Positions 26,301-35,666 of a stretch of 64,000 nt of DNA are shown piece after piece (the first letter of the stretch is position 1; each line of letters starts with the position of its first letter). The position numbers and the translations under genes are program-made. Source of the DNA: Ignavibacteriales bacterium (lineage in GTDB: Bacteria; Bacteroidota; Ignavibacteria; Ignavibacteriales; Ignavibacteriaceae); contig JAGUXE010000166.1 of the NCBI GenBank assembly GCA_020061995.1, forward strand, positions 62,001-126,000, written 5' to 3'. The notes under the pieces were generated by a model that was not told the DNA's origin, searched no databases, and worked only from the letters and a program-made list of their open reading frames with translations.

Positions 26301-27029
26301 TGAACGCAAAGCATCAGGAAAGAAATTTGCTCCCTTAAGTGTAACGCCCAATGACTCATCTACCCTTGCAAATTTTCCATTTTTGTATAACGCTAAATAT
26401 GCTCCTTCAAAAGTTCGGGTGTTGCGTCCAGAAGAATTAAATATCAAATCTCCATAAGGAGTTTCAATGAAATCAGTGGCGTTATCGAGAGGAAAGTTAG
26501 TAGAATCGAAAACAGTAAACCTATCATTTTGGAAATATGTTAATCCCCCGTTATTTTTTTTATCCACGTACGGTGTTGTGGATCCAATCCAAATGCGGCC
26601 TTTACTGTCGGGTCTAATAAATGAAATTATTTGACCGGAAGATCCTTTTATAACATATCCCTCTTTTTCAGTATATACTTTAAATTCTTTTCCAGTAAAA
26701 GATATAAATTTTGTAGGCGATGCAAAGTACATTTTATTGTTTGTTGAATCGTAATACATACTTTGCATTGTCGGTAATCCAATATCAGTTCCAATTTCTT
26801 CAAATTCGTAACCATTAAATCTGTACGTTCCTTCAATTCCTGAAATCCAGATGAAACCATCTTTAGTTTGAACAATATTGGAAATAGCTGTAGAGGGCAA
26901 ACCTTCTTTGTTAGTGTATTCAATCAAATCAGCATTTGCTTCTGTCTTTTGTTTTTGCTGCGGGCTAATCACTATCGAAAACAAGAGTGAAAATAGTAAT
27001 AAGTTACTTTTTAAAGATTTGAGCTTCAT
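23394..27029 (-). CDS. Propeller/Y_Y_Y sensor with cytoplasmic SpoIIE-type PP2C phosphatase
   Basis: The 1211-aa protein starts at an ATG preceded by GGAGA; an ATG four codons earlier lacks a binding site. Order: signal peptide, two-component-regulator propeller repeats ('DGFIWISGIEGTYRFNGYEF', 'DRDGWVWVSY') over ~30-800, a Y_Y_Y domain (~815-900), one membrane helix (~905-925, after 'NPPWWLTWW'), a coiled-coil linker and a PP2C of the SpoIIE/RsbU family. The metal-binding residues are all there: 'EVGGDYYDF', 'GDATGHG', 'MSDGFAE', 'PDDDVTFVVIK'. Periplasmic ligand binding should control dephosphorylation of a STAS antagonist (inference). Its phosphatase is a close paralogue of those at 29.7, 31.9 and 35.7 kb. 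It is the last gene of the signalling block. Confidence 0.88.
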   Translation of the reverse strand: MKLKSLKSNLLLFSLLFSIVISPQQKQKTEANADLIEYTNKEGLPSTAISNIVQTKDGFIWISGIEGTYRFNGYEFEEIGTDIGLPTMQSMYYDSTNNKMYFASPTKFISFTGKEFKVYTEKEGYVIKGSSGQIISFIRPDSKGRIWIGSTTPYVDKKNNGGLTYFQNDRFTVFDSTNFPLDNATDFIETPYGDLIFNSSGRNTRTFEGAYLALYKNGKFARVDESLGVTLKGANFFPDALRSSIDKEGNTWMAFNGGSLIIETANNSGVLMYDGNKFHQFTDMMKQLKSDQRPLQVYYSKNLNKLFLTTFFFDGELFNTNNNIIYEFDNGKWKPSDIMKGMNDFKDLKSGKTINDFRFTNALFTKPNKYFPELFVLPGTIEDQSSKYPDQLFSLSNEKLVKFDALNGFYGIPLDDGILLNTTKGLGIYYTNYSKMLTKKDGLLLTQGGITNPYADRDGWVWVSYSYSEIPDYARTENVGLNVWDGDKLRTITEEDGLASNISFKTYQDSQKRIWIATSNGVTMVNKILNSDGEVILKPKSISEKGGKHYSTSNILETSDGDIYTWENYVRPAADKLIKSDYYLGRFDGEKFAEIKSPFSNEDNSSKYSLFNLIEDNDKRLWFIGIFAETIKDISSAHSEIMLYDGKSWTKPPKSWNVPSEQLHYVGKLKNGVYFLTVGGFYVFNGKSFVNLIDSVNANADFRILKGASVAGTKTDIQAGENLYIRLRGRGLVIFDGTNLKFYTKKDGLPSAGLSNPVLDRFREIVYFSSPLGSIKTEGDQFQLFPTDENIATGVPSSSTLDGFGNMVLFFNGVGLYIYKSEQKNYPLKITSVSVNKQFYYYSYPRTLSSSENSFVFNYAALNYRDPRQSSYEHFLEGFDKEWSRPSVLPYVEYQNLPSGNYTFRVRAITSNGVKTNEDVYSFRINPPWWLTWWAYGIYIIGFVGVLGGIRKYELERRKENENKKFLQIENDRKTKELEEARNLQLSMLPKGLPQLPNLDIAVYMKTATEVGGDYYDFHLHLDGTLTVVLGDATGHGMMSGMMVSIMKSLFMSDRTNKELKPFFENASSAIKDMQLGRLMMALTCVQISNNKIVTTNAGMPPLLIYRKNSQTIEEVVISNMPLGAMKGVSYEVKESRIERGDTLLLMSDGFAELKNEKDELYGYSRARYCFEKTARREPEEIVNHLKEEGMRWTNNLEPDDDVTFVVIKVK

Positions 27030-27123
27030 AAGATTCTCCATATCAACTCATTGTAAATGCACATTACACAAACAGACTTAATGCAGATATATTTATAAAA
27101 AATTTATTCATTATTTTGATTAA

Positions 27124-27166
27124 ATAAACCAAAGGTTTATACCCTGAGATATTTTTAGTATATCTC
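27124..27166. terminator. Two consecutive hairpins after the amidohydrolase pair
   Basis: ATAAACC/GGTTTAT (27124-27130 with 27134-27140) and GAGATAT/ATATCTC (27146-27152 with 27160-27166) are perfect 7-bp stems directly at the end of the metal-ligand-lacking amidohydrolase gene. They probably stop or weaken read-through on the minus strand; the T-run is weak. Confidence 0.4.
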
Positions 27167-28344
27167 TATTTGCAATCTTTTTTTATGATTTCCCCATTGA
27201 TAATTACTTCACATGCGTGAGTTGTATATTCAAACGGATTTCCGTCAAACACAACAATGTCAGCATCTTTCCCTTTCTCAAGGCTACCGACCTTTTTGTC
27301 AATATTAAGTATTCTAGCTGCATCAATTGTAATCGACGATAATGATTGCTCAAAAGTAAGTCCGTTTGCTACTGCTATAGCTGCCTCAAACAGAACATTT
27401 CTTACTTTTGGAACATACGATTCATAACCCCCCTGTATGGCAAACGAGACATTATTATCCTTTAACAATTTTGGCGTAGTATAAGAAATATTTTTAGTTC
27501 GTCCCATCATTGGATGAAGGAGTATAGCGACTTTAGATTTGATAATTTCATCTTTAACCAGGTATGCTTCTGCAGCGCCATCAAGTATTAAATCAAAGCT
27601 GAATTCTTCTGCAAGTCTTAATGCCCCAAGTATGTCTACTGAAGTATTTGCAGTGATAATTGCTTTTACTTTTCTGTTTAATATATCGGTCAGAATTTCA
27701 TTCTTAAGATTTAATTCAACCTTTCCCGCATTTTTTTGAGCTTTATAATTTTGAGCCCCAATAAAAGCAGACCTTAACATAGCAATCCCTTTCGGTCTAC
27801 TCCCCGGAGTTTTAAACTGTCCGGAAATATTATTCCCTAATGAGAAGGTAACAGCATAGACACTATCAAGAATGGAACTACCCAACTCTCCGGTAGTTTT
27901 AATAATCATTGTTTGACCCGATGCTAATGCCCCAGGCGCATGTCCTGTATTGACAGTTGTAATCCCAAAACCAGCCAGCCATGCTATTAATGGGTCGTTA
28001 GGATTGTATGCATCAAAGGCACGTAGCTCCGGTTGAATGGGGTCAGAATATTCGAGTTGATCCTGGTCGTGCTTCTGATTAGAAATTCCTGATAAACCGA
28101 CGACCGTTCGTGAATCAATTAATCCGGGAGTAACATATTCCCCCACAATTATTCTATAACCCTCGGGAATCACAATGTCATCTTGCTTCCCGACAATTTC
28201 AATTTTCTCTTTATTAATCAATACAATTCCATTTTCAATAACTTCACCGGCCATTGTATAAACTTTTTTCCCTTTGACTGCTATTTGTGCAGTTGCCTGG
28301 AAAGAAATCAGACTTAACATCAATAGAATAAATAGTATTCTCAT
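27166..28344 (-). CDS. Exported amidohydrolase-like protein lacking the metal ligands
   Basis: The 392-aa protein has a signal peptide ending 'SFQATAQ'. The overall order (small β domain, TIM barrel, C-terminal 'VGSLEKGKDADIVVFDGNPF') matches imidazolonepropionase-like amidohydrolases. Compared with its neighbour, each metal-binding motif is changed: 'GLIDSRTVVG' replaces 'GLIDTHSHIG', 'ITANTSVDI' replaces 'FHTHRADD', 'LILDGAAEAY' replaces 'VVLHHVSEAW', and 'AIQGGYES' replaces 'SIHTDDF'. It is therefore probably a pseudoenzyme partner of the intact enzyme encoded 2 bases upstream. AGGAG lies just before the ATG. Periplasmic (inference from the signal peptide). Confidence 0.8.
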   Translation of the reverse strand: MRILFILLMLSLISFQATAQIAVKGKKVYTMAGEVIENGIVLINKEKIEIVGKQDDIVIPEGYRIIVGEYVTPGLIDSRTVVGLSGISNQKHDQDQLEYSDPIQPELRAFDAYNPNDPLIAWLAGFGITTVNTGHAPGALASGQTMIIKTTGELGSSILDSVYAVTFSLGNNISGQFKTPGSRPKGIAMLRSAFIGAQNYKAQKNAGKVELNLKNEILTDILNRKVKAIITANTSVDILGALRLAEEFSFDLILDGAAEAYLVKDEIIKSKVAILLHPMMGRTKNISYTTPKLLKDNNVSFAIQGGYESYVPKVRNVLFEAAIAVANGLTFEQSLSSITIDAARILNIDKKVGSLEKGKDADIVVFDGNPFEYTTHACEVIINGEIIKKDCK

Positions 28345-28346
28345 TT

Positions 28347-29648
28347 TTATTCATCTCCTTCACAATGACTTAAATGCCCACTGCTTCTGTAAACATCATA
28401 CCCACCCACGGCATATTTTAAGTCGTTTTCGTCGGTTCTATCAAAAGTTTTAACTCCCTCAATCCAAGTCTCTTCAATTTTTGTATAAACCGAAAAAGGT
28501 TCACCTGACAAAACAATAAAATCGGCATCCTTACCAACTTCTAAAGACCCAACTCTATCGGCAAGTTCTAATTGTTTTGCTCCGTTAATTGTTAAAGCTT
28601 TAATTGCTTGTTCTTCGGATAATCCACTTCTTACAGCGAGCGCGGCACTTCTTAAGAACAGCCTTGAATCAGTAATAAAATCATCGGTATGAATGGAGAT
28701 TTCAACCCCCGCATCCGCTAAAATTTTCGCCGTTTCAAATTTTAATTCGAGAGTCTCAAGTTTACCGCCCGGTGAATCAATTACAATTACGGAGCAACCT
28801 ACTTTTGCATCTGCGATTTCTTTAGTTACTTTCCAAGCTTCACTTACGTGATGAAGCACTACATTAAAACCAAACTCCTCCTTTAATCGAAGAACGGTCA
28901 ATACATCATCAGCCCGGTGAGTATGAAAGTGAACCATTCTTTTTTTATCAAGAATTTGAACTAAAGCATCCAATTCAAGATCCTTCGAAGGAAGTTTTGA
29001 TTTATCGTTACCTGCTTGTTCAATTTTCTTTTTATAATCTAAAGCTTTATAAAATAAGCTTCTAATTATTGCCGCCGATTTACCGCGTGTATTTGGAAAA
29101 GGTTTTTCTTTCATGGAATTTGTACCGTTAGCCATTTTCATACCGCCAACTATTCCTTCCGTAGGATTGTCAGCAAAAATCATTTCGTATACATTTGTTA
29201 CTTTTTTGGGTTTAAGATAAATGGTTTGACCACTCATCAAGTGTCCGGAGCCGGGCATAATGTTGATAGTGGTTATTCCGCCTGCACGCGCTCTGTTAAA
29301 TGAATCGTGAAATGGATTAATAGCATCCATAATCCTCAACGATGGTTGAGTAGGAGAATCCGAATCAAATCCCCAATCCATTCCTATATGTGAATGTGTA
29401 TCGATAAGACCCGGGAGAATAACTTTTCCGGACAAATCTACAACTTCGTGTTTATCCGAAAAATTAGTATTATCATATTCACCCACATAAATGATTTTAC
29501 CCTTTTCGACAATTAAAGAGCCGTTGTTAATAATTTTTCCTGTTGCAGTGTAAATCTTACCATTAATAAATGCGGTAGGTTTATTCTGTCCATTTATTGA
29601 AATAGCGATTAGCAAAAGCAAGGAAATTAGATTTGTGAAACGGAACAT
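28347..29648 (-). CDS. Exported amidohydrolase, imidazolonepropionase-like
   Basis: The 433-aa protein starts at the ATG at 29648, which has AGGAG four bases upstream and begins a clean signal peptide ('LLLLIAISINGQ'); a longer in-frame start at 29687 is unlikely. It has the HxH motif 'PGLIDTHSHIG', later metal and active-site motifs 'FHTHRADD' and 'LHHVSEAW', and a general-base Asp in 'SIHTDDF', with C-terminal 'VGSLEVGKDADFIVLSGEPF'. It hydrolyses an unidentified cyclic amide, peptide or similar substrate in the periplasm. It forms a tight pair with the ligand-less paralogue, and both sit inside the phosphatase cluster without an obvious link to signalling. Confidence 0.82.
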   Translation of the reverse strand: MFRFTNLISLLLLIAISINGQNKPTAFINGKIYTATGKIINNGSLIVEKGKIIYVGEYDNTNFSDKHEVVDLSGKVILPGLIDTHSHIGMDWGFDSDSPTQPSLRIMDAINPFHDSFNRARAGGITTINIMPGSGHLMSGQTIYLKPKKVTNVYEMIFADNPTEGIVGGMKMANGTNSMKEKPFPNTRGKSAAIIRSLFYKALDYKKKIEQAGNDKSKLPSKDLELDALVQILDKKRMVHFHTHRADDVLTVLRLKEEFGFNVVLHHVSEAWKVTKEIADAKVGCSVIVIDSPGGKLETLELKFETAKILADAGVEISIHTDDFITDSRLFLRSAALAVRSGLSEEQAIKALTINGAKQLELADRVGSLEVGKDADFIVLSGEPFSVYTKIEETWIEGVKTFDRTDENDLKYAVGGYDVYRSSGHLSHCEGDE

Positions 29649-29715
29649 ATTACTCCTTTTTATTTTATTTTTAATTACAACAAACATAACGTCATTCCGT
29701 TTTGGCGGAAAAGCG

Positions 29716-31797
29716 TCATTTCACTTTTATTACTACAAACGTAATATCATCATCCGGCACATTTGCACCTGACCACTCTTTTGCAGAGTTCCTCAAGTGC
29801 TCAATTATTTCTTCCGCTGACCTTTCTCCGGTTTCCCTAAGTGTTTTTATAACTCTATCATAACCAAAAGGTTCTTTCTCTTTATTTGTCAATTCAGGAA
29901 AACCATCGCTCAACAAGAATATTACATCTCCAGAGTTCAATTCGGTTTTTGTTTCTTTATATGGATAGTTACTTATAGCTCCCAGAGGCATTCCCTTGTT
30001 ATCTATTTCTTCAACTTTATTATCGATATGCCTGTAAATGTAAACCGGGGGTACTCCGGCATTCGAAAGGGATAATTGGTATCCTCTAATTTTCAGAAAA
30101 GCAAACGCCATCATTAATCTGCCCAGCTTAATTTCTTTTAGTGCCATCACCGATTTTTCAAAGAAAGAGAGTACGTCGCTGTTTTCTGATTCGAGAGTGA
30201 AGATTCCTTTCATTATTGTTACGAGAGTTCCCGCCTGTAAGCCGTGACCAGTAGCATCACCAAGAGCAATATTCAGGACTCCATCTCCACCAACACGAAA
30301 ATCATAATAGTCTCCGCCAACTTCAGTCGCCGTTTTCATATAAACGGCAATATCAAGATTAGGCAGATTTGGCAACTCCTTAGGCAGCATTGAAATTTGA
30401 ATTTGTCTAGCCGCTTCTAATTCTTCTGATTTACGTTCACTCTCAATTCGTTCCCTTTCAGCTTCTAATAGCAGCTCGGAGTTTTTCCTTTCCTGTTTAA
30501 TTTGTCTCTCTGACATTTCTTGAATAGTGACGATCCGTTCCTCAAGCTCGATATTTGTATTAGCGAATGTTTTAGCGAGATAAATAGCCATTGAAAAAGG
30601 GATTGAACAGATAAGTATTGGGATCAAATAGTCAAATGATATAACAAGCAATTCAACATAAAATTCACTCAAAGCAACAAAGAATAAAATCACCGAAAGA
30701 GAAACGATTATTCCGCCGGCTATTACTCTAATGTTCGGTATTTTTTTTCTAATACCGATGACAATTACTCTAACAGTTTCTATCCCAAGTATTACTACCC
30801 CAATTAACATGGGGGTGTTATCAGAATTAAGGTGATCAAAGCTAAAGAATATTATAAGATTAATAACGAGAAAGAGGATGAGAAAAAACCAAAATAATTT
30901 AATTGTTTTTTTGTAAACGATTTGATATAAGAAAAGTAATAAGTTGATAAAGATGATAGTGAGCGAAATAAAACCTAGAAAGCGAGCAAATATAACAACA
31001 TAAAAAGAAGCTTTAAATATATACTCAATTGTTCCCGCTGTAAATATTAAAAATATACCAAAAACAAAGAATGCGAAATAAAGATTTTCTTTCTTTTTTG
31101 AATAAAAAAAGTAGAGTAAAACAAATATAACAGCGAACGCCAAACTAAATCCTTGGATACCCCAATCAAAAGAAAATTTTTTGTAATGACTTTCTAATAT
31201 CTTTTTACTCTGAGTATTGTTTTCGAACAGAAAAATACTAAACCCTATATGACCAATAAATTTATTATAAAGATATTTGTACTTTTCTGCATTCTGATTC
31301 GATATTCTTACAGCCATAGTGTACACAGAACTGGTATCAAGACTTATAGTTGTTGGGAAAAAATTGGGATCATAAGGTTTTTCTTCATCCACAGTTTTAC
31401 CGAATTCGCCAAAGGTTAATACTTTTTTACCATTTAAATAAATTTCGGAAGCTCCGTCGTGGTGCATTTTAAAACCAACCGCTTTACCTTTAAGGGAAGA
31501 ATCAATTTCAAATACAAATCTTAACCAGGCAACACCTTTCCATTTACTTTGATCAAATTTCCCGATTTCCAACCACGAGGTAACCGTATCCCAATCGCTG
31601 TGGTTATACTCTGGGAGTGCCCACGAAAGATCATCTCCGGCTTTATAATGCCAATCAGCTTTATCCCACCTGCCTAAAAAAAACTCAGTACTAACAAGAC
31701 TATCAGCTGTTATAAAGTGCGTATCTTTATTTTGGGAATAACTATTTAATGTAAGAACAAGTAAATATAGAATTAAAGAGATAATATTTTTATTCAT
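29716..31797 (-). CDS. 7TM sensor with SpoIIE-type PP2C phosphatase
   Basis: The 693-aa protein has a signal peptide ('LTLNSYSQ', ~21), a periplasmic β-sandwich (~25-200) rich in Trp and resembling a carbohydrate-binding jelly roll ('WLRFVFEID', 'ASEIYLNGKKV'), about seven membrane helices (~205-410), a coiled coil, and a PP2C domain (~460-693) with 'EVGGDYYDF', 'GDATGHG', 'LSDGFPE' and 'PDDDITFVVIK'. The layout is that of a 7TMR-DISM-type sensor joined to an RsbU-like output. The ligand may be a sugar (inference from fold only). It shares the phosphatase type with three other genes here but has its own sensor. Confidence 0.83.
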   Translation of the reverse strand: MNKNIISLILYLLVLTLNSYSQNKDTHFITADSLVSTEFFLGRWDKADWHYKAGDDLSWALPEYNHSDWDTVTSWLEIGKFDQSKWKGVAWLRFVFEIDSSLKGKAVGFKMHHDGASEIYLNGKKVLTFGEFGKTVDEEKPYDPNFFPTTISLDTSSVYTMAVRISNQNAEKYKYLYNKFIGHIGFSIFLFENNTQSKKILESHYKKFSFDWGIQGFSLAFAVIFVLLYFFYSKKKENLYFAFFVFGIFLIFTAGTIEYIFKASFYVVIFARFLGFISLTIIFINLLLFLYQIVYKKTIKLFWFFLILFLVINLIIFFSFDHLNSDNTPMLIGVVILGIETVRVIVIGIRKKIPNIRVIAGGIIVSLSVILFFVALSEFYVELLVISFDYLIPILICSIPFSMAIYLAKTFANTNIELEERIVTIQEMSERQIKQERKNSELLLEAERERIESERKSEELEAARQIQISMLPKELPNLPNLDIAVYMKTATEVGGDYYDFRVGGDGVLNIALGDATGHGLQAGTLVTIMKGIFTLESENSDVLSFFEKSVMALKEIKLGRLMMAFAFLKIRGYQLSLSNAGVPPVYIYRHIDNKVEEIDNKGMPLGAISNYPYKETKTELNSGDVIFLLSDGFPELTNKEKEPFGYDRVIKTLRETGERSAEEIIEHLRNSAKEWSGANVPDDDITFVVIKVK

Positions 31798-31877
31798 ATA
31801 AATCGATTTTAAAAATGAATTCCAAAAAAAAGAGCATCCAATATTTTTCGGTTTGTAAACAAAGAAACGCTCACAGT

Positions 31878-34800
31878 TTATTTAATTTTAATTACCACAA
31901 AAGTTACATCATCATCAGGTACTTTATTATCAGTCCAGCGATTGCCTTCATTTTTTAGGTAATCAATAATATTTTCCGGGTCTTTTTCTGCAACTTCTTC
32001 AAACGAATTTCTTGCACGTTTATATCCGAACATTTCTTTATTGGTATTTTGCAATTCAGGGAATCCATCACTCATTAATAGCAATGTATCCCCTTTTAAT
32101 AATTCCAATTCTTTCAATTCATAAGGAAAATTATCCATAGTACCCAAAGGCATTCCTTCAATTAAATGTTCTTCAACAATTTTATTCTTTTTTCGGAACA
32201 GATAAACCGGGGGCATTCCCGCAGAGGACATTAAAAGCTTATTGTTTTGAATCTTCAGCATCATCATACTCATTGCGAGTGACTGGAACTGCATTTGTTT
32301 GATGCATCGTGTCATTTCACGAAATGTAAATAGTATATCAGGGTTTGCTGCATAACTATTAAATAATGATTTAGTAGAAGTAACCATTGTACCGGCTCTC
32401 ATTCCGTGTCCGGTTGCATCACCGAGAACAACAGTTAAAGTTCCATCCATTCCAACATTAAAATCATAATAATCACCTCCGACCTCGGTCGCAGTTTTCA
32501 TGTATACAGCAATATCAAGATGGGGTAACTGCGGAAGTGTTTTGGGAAGCATAGAAAGTTGGAGTTGGCGAGCCTCTTCTAATTCTTCCGTCTTTCGTGC
32601 GTTTTCTGTTTCGGCAAGTTGTGCCCGGAGATTAGCTTCATTAATTGCCGCGGCATTGCGTTCCTTTGTTAAAATTCTCCTCCTCTGAACCCGATCTATA
32701 CCGAATACAACACCGGCGAAGAAGAAAAAATATCCGATGTAAGCAAAAGTGGTTTTCCACCAGGGGGGAGATATAATTATTCGAATTGCTTTTCCTTCAT
32801 CATTCCATATTCCATCGCCGTTTGAACCTTTCACTCTAAAAGTATATTCGCCGGGTTCAAGATTTGTGAATGATACAAAATTTCTTTCAGCAGGTATCCA
32901 ATTATTGTTGAAACCTTCCAGCATATAAATAATTTTGTTTTTCTCCGGACGTGAAAAATGTATGGAGGCAAACTCAAATGAAATGTTATTTTGTGCATAT
33001 GAAAGAGTAAGTTCCTCAAGTTGCATGATACTTTTTTCAAGTTTCACTTTTGCCGAATCTGATTTAAGAGATACATCAGAAACTTTAATATCATAAATAA
33101 CCAGATCCGGTTTTACTTCATTTATTTTTCCGGGATAGAAGTAATTTATACCATCATTGCTGCCGAATACTAACTCCCCATCTTTAGTAATCCAGCTTGC
33201 CGTACTATTGCTAAAACCTTGCAGTCCGTCTCTTGTATCAAAATTGACAAAATTCCATTTTTCTTTCGGAGCATTTTTATTGAGTTTGGACAAACCGGCA
33301 GATGTGCTGATCCAAAGATTTCCCTGAATGTCTTCAATTATAGAATTAACCAGGCTTGAAGGGAGCCCATCTTTTTGATCAAACTTTTCGATTTTTTCGG
33401 TAATGGGATCAAATCTTAACATATTGTGTAGCGTTGCAATCCATACTATACCTTCTCTATCCTCAAAAATGTGACTAATAGAATTGTTTGGTGAAAATCG
33501 ATTTATCGAGTCAAAATTGTATTGCTTAAAATTTCCCGTGTTAAGATCGTATCTAAAAAAACTATTAACTCTGGAACCAAGCCAAACTATATTATAAAGT
33601 TTTTTACTGAATTCTAAGCATGTACCAATTTCCATGGGGATATATTTATCAGAAAGAATTTCCTTGTCATTTATTTCATTAATACTTTTGAATTCAGACT
33701 CATTCAAGCCTAATACTTGGATTCCATACCAATTTGAGTCGGGTGGGGCAAGAACATTCCAATTACCGTAAGAGTGTCCAACATCCGATGAGAATATAAT
33801 TTTATAATCTCCTTTTTTCAGATTTATACATTTAACTGCGATCCGGTTTTTAAAACCCCCTCCGTTATTAAATGTTTTCGATAAATCATTCATTGACCAG
33901 ATAAGTGTTCCATCGCTACTTAAAAGTGAACCTTTATCGAATAATCCAGCATTGCCTTGAACAAGTCGTCCTTCACCTACAGAAAGAATAAGGACTTTCT
34001 GATCGCTATTTAATGTAAACTTCTTCTCTAAATTTGAAGCTTCACCAACCCTTAGAATAGAAGCGATGGGTTCACGGGATTGTGGAATTGCACGAATTAT
34101 CTGCTCAAAGTTGCTGCTCATCTTCTTCGTCATGATAGTAGGTAAAAGTGTAAACTCGTTTTTAGCGGGATTATATTTCTCAAAGCCATATAAAGAAGCA
34201 ATCCAAATATTGCCGGACAAATCTATTTTAATCGAGTTAGTATTAAAAGTTGATGTTTTATTTTCGTGAGGTGATTTAAAGGAACTTAAAAAATTATTTT
34301 TATCAATTTTTTGTAGTCCGGAATTATTGTATGCGAACCATTTATTACCATCAGCATCTACGGCCAAACTCTGAATGTTAATATTACCATCCGAAACATT
34401 TGCCCGATTATATTTGATTTTCAAGTTGACAGATTTTTTATTATCCAGATTATAGGAGAACAAACCTTTTGTCGATGTTCCAACAATTAATTCATTGTTC
34501 TGACGAGAACCGGCAATTACAGTAACAGAACTTGTACCGGTACCTGTGATCTCTTCACTATTAAATTTAGAATAATTAAATGGTTCTTTAAGAGGGTCGA
34601 ATTTTGTAAGCCCTAAACCCCACGTTGCTATCCAGATTATGTTGTATTTATCTTTATATATTGATTGAATTACTTTCCGCTCAGCTATTTCTGAATTGGC
34701 GGCACCAAAATCAAATTTTCGGATATCTCTTGTTTTAGTATCAACTCTATAAAGTCCTTGCGAATATACACCCACCCAAAGAAATCCTTCTTCATCCTGA

Positions 34801-35648
34801 ATTATACCTGTAACGTTATCGTAATTAGTAGGAACTTTAAAAAGACTGAATACATCATAATCGTCAGTAGTATAGTAAGCAGGAGAATATTTTATCAATT
34901 TATCTCTACCTCCAAACCAAATATTACCGGAAGCATCTTCATAAATAGCACTAATTTCATTCGGGCTGAAATTTGTTTTAAGGTAATAAGGTTGAAATAA
35001 ATTTAGTTTTTCATTAAAAATTTTTATACCGCTTCCATAATCAGATGCTAAAATATTTCCATTCTTTAATTCGATAAGGCTATAGATTTCGCCCCATTTT
35101 GGATTAGTATTATTAGGATCAAGATGTACTTGTTCAAATTTATTTTTCGACCTGTTAAACTTTTGCATCCCATGATTTGTTGATCCGAACCATACATTTC
35201 CTTTCGAATCTAAAAGGGCGGTAAAAAAGTCTGATATGTCTGAAACGCTTCCGGTCTCAAACCGATATCTTTTGAATGTCTCATTTTTAGGATCATACTT
35301 TGCTATTATGTTTCCAAAAACACCAACCCAGATAGATCCTTCTGTATCTTCTATAATGGCAAAACAATTATTATTTGGTATTGTTGTGGAATCATTCGGG
35401 TCGTTTTTAAAAACTTTAATTTTATTTCCATCATATCTGTTGAGTCCATCGGCTGTTGAGACCCAGAGAAAGCCATTACTATCTTGAAAGATATAATTTA
35501 CTGTAGAATTCGATAGACCATTGGGAATAGAAATATTTTCGAAAAGGTAATTGCGCTGTGCATAGCTCGAAGAGGTTAGAATAAGGGACAATATTACGAA
35601 TATCAATCTTGATACTCTGGTTGGTTTAAACATGGAAATCTTTTGCAT
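31878..35648 (-). CDS. Propeller/Y_Y_Y sensor with inserted β domain and PP2C phosphatase
   Basis: The 1256-aa protein begins at an ATG with AAGGA seven bases upstream. After the signal peptide ('TSSSYAQ', 31) come propeller repeats of the two-component-regulator type ('QDSNGFLWVSTADGLNRYDG'). They are interrupted at ~505-675 by a β-rich domain not made of propeller motifs and resume at ~676-810. A Y_Y_Y domain, one membrane helix after 'SPPWWKTTF', a coiled coil and a SpoIIE-type PP2C follow, with 'EVGGDYYDF', 'GDATGHG', 'MSDGFPE' and 'PDDDVTFVVIK'. It is the largest phosphatase sensor of the cluster. Partner: presumably the STAS protein at 44.1 kb or others elsewhere. Confidence 0.87.
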   Translation of the reverse strand: MQKISMFKPTRVSRLIFVILSLILTSSSYAQRNYLFENISIPNGLSNSTVNYIFQDSNGFLWVSTADGLNRYDGNKIKVFKNDPNDSTTIPNNNCFAIIEDTEGSIWVGVFGNIIAKYDPKNETFKRYRFETGSVSDISDFFTALLDSKGNVWFGSTNHGMQKFNRSKNKFEQVHLDPNNTNPKWGEIYSLIELKNGNILASDYGSGIKIFNEKLNLFQPYYLKTNFSPNEISAIYEDASGNIWFGGRDKLIKYSPAYYTTDDYDVFSLFKVPTNYDNVTGIIQDEEGFLWVGVYSQGLYRVDTKTRDIRKFDFGAANSEIAERKVIQSIYKDKYNIIWIATWGLGLTKFDPLKEPFNYSKFNSEEITGTGTSSVTVIAGSRQNNELIVGTSTKGLFSYNLDNKKSVNLKIKYNRANVSDGNINIQSLAVDADGNKWFAYNNSGLQKIDKNNFLSSFKSPHENKTSTFNTNSIKIDLSGNIWIASLYGFEKYNPAKNEFTLLPTIMTKKMSSNFEQIIRAIPQSREPIASILRVGEASNLEKKFTLNSDQKVLILSVGEGRLVQGNAGLFDKGSLLSSDGTLIWSMNDLSKTFNNGGGFKNRIAVKCINLKKGDYKIIFSSDVGHSYGNWNVLAPPDSNWYGIQVLGLNESEFKSINEINDKEILSDKYIPMEIGTCLEFSKKLYNIVWLGSRVNSFFRYDLNTGNFKQYNFDSINRFSPNNSISHIFEDREGIVWIATLHNMLRFDPITEKIEKFDQKDGLPSSLVNSIIEDIQGNLWISTSAGLSKLNKNAPKEKWNFVNFDTRDGLQGFSNSTASWITKDGELVFGSNDGINYFYPGKINEVKPDLVIYDIKVSDVSLKSDSAKVKLEKSIMQLEELTLSYAQNNISFEFASIHFSRPEKNKIIYMLEGFNNNWIPAERNFVSFTNLEPGEYTFRVKGSNGDGIWNDEGKAIRIIISPPWWKTTFAYIGYFFFFAGVVFGIDRVQRRRILTKERNAAAINEANLRAQLAETENARKTEELEEARQLQLSMLPKTLPQLPHLDIAVYMKTATEVGGDYYDFNVGMDGTLTVVLGDATGHGMRAGTMVTSTKSLFNSYAANPDILFTFREMTRCIKQMQFQSLAMSMMMLKIQNNKLLMSSAGMPPVYLFRKKNKIVEEHLIEGMPLGTMDNFPYELKELELLKGDTLLLMSDGFPELQNTNKEMFGYKRARNSFEEVAEKDPENIIDYLKNEGNRWTDNKVPDDDVTFVVIKIK

Positions 35649-35666
35649 TAATATTCCTTTTGAGAG

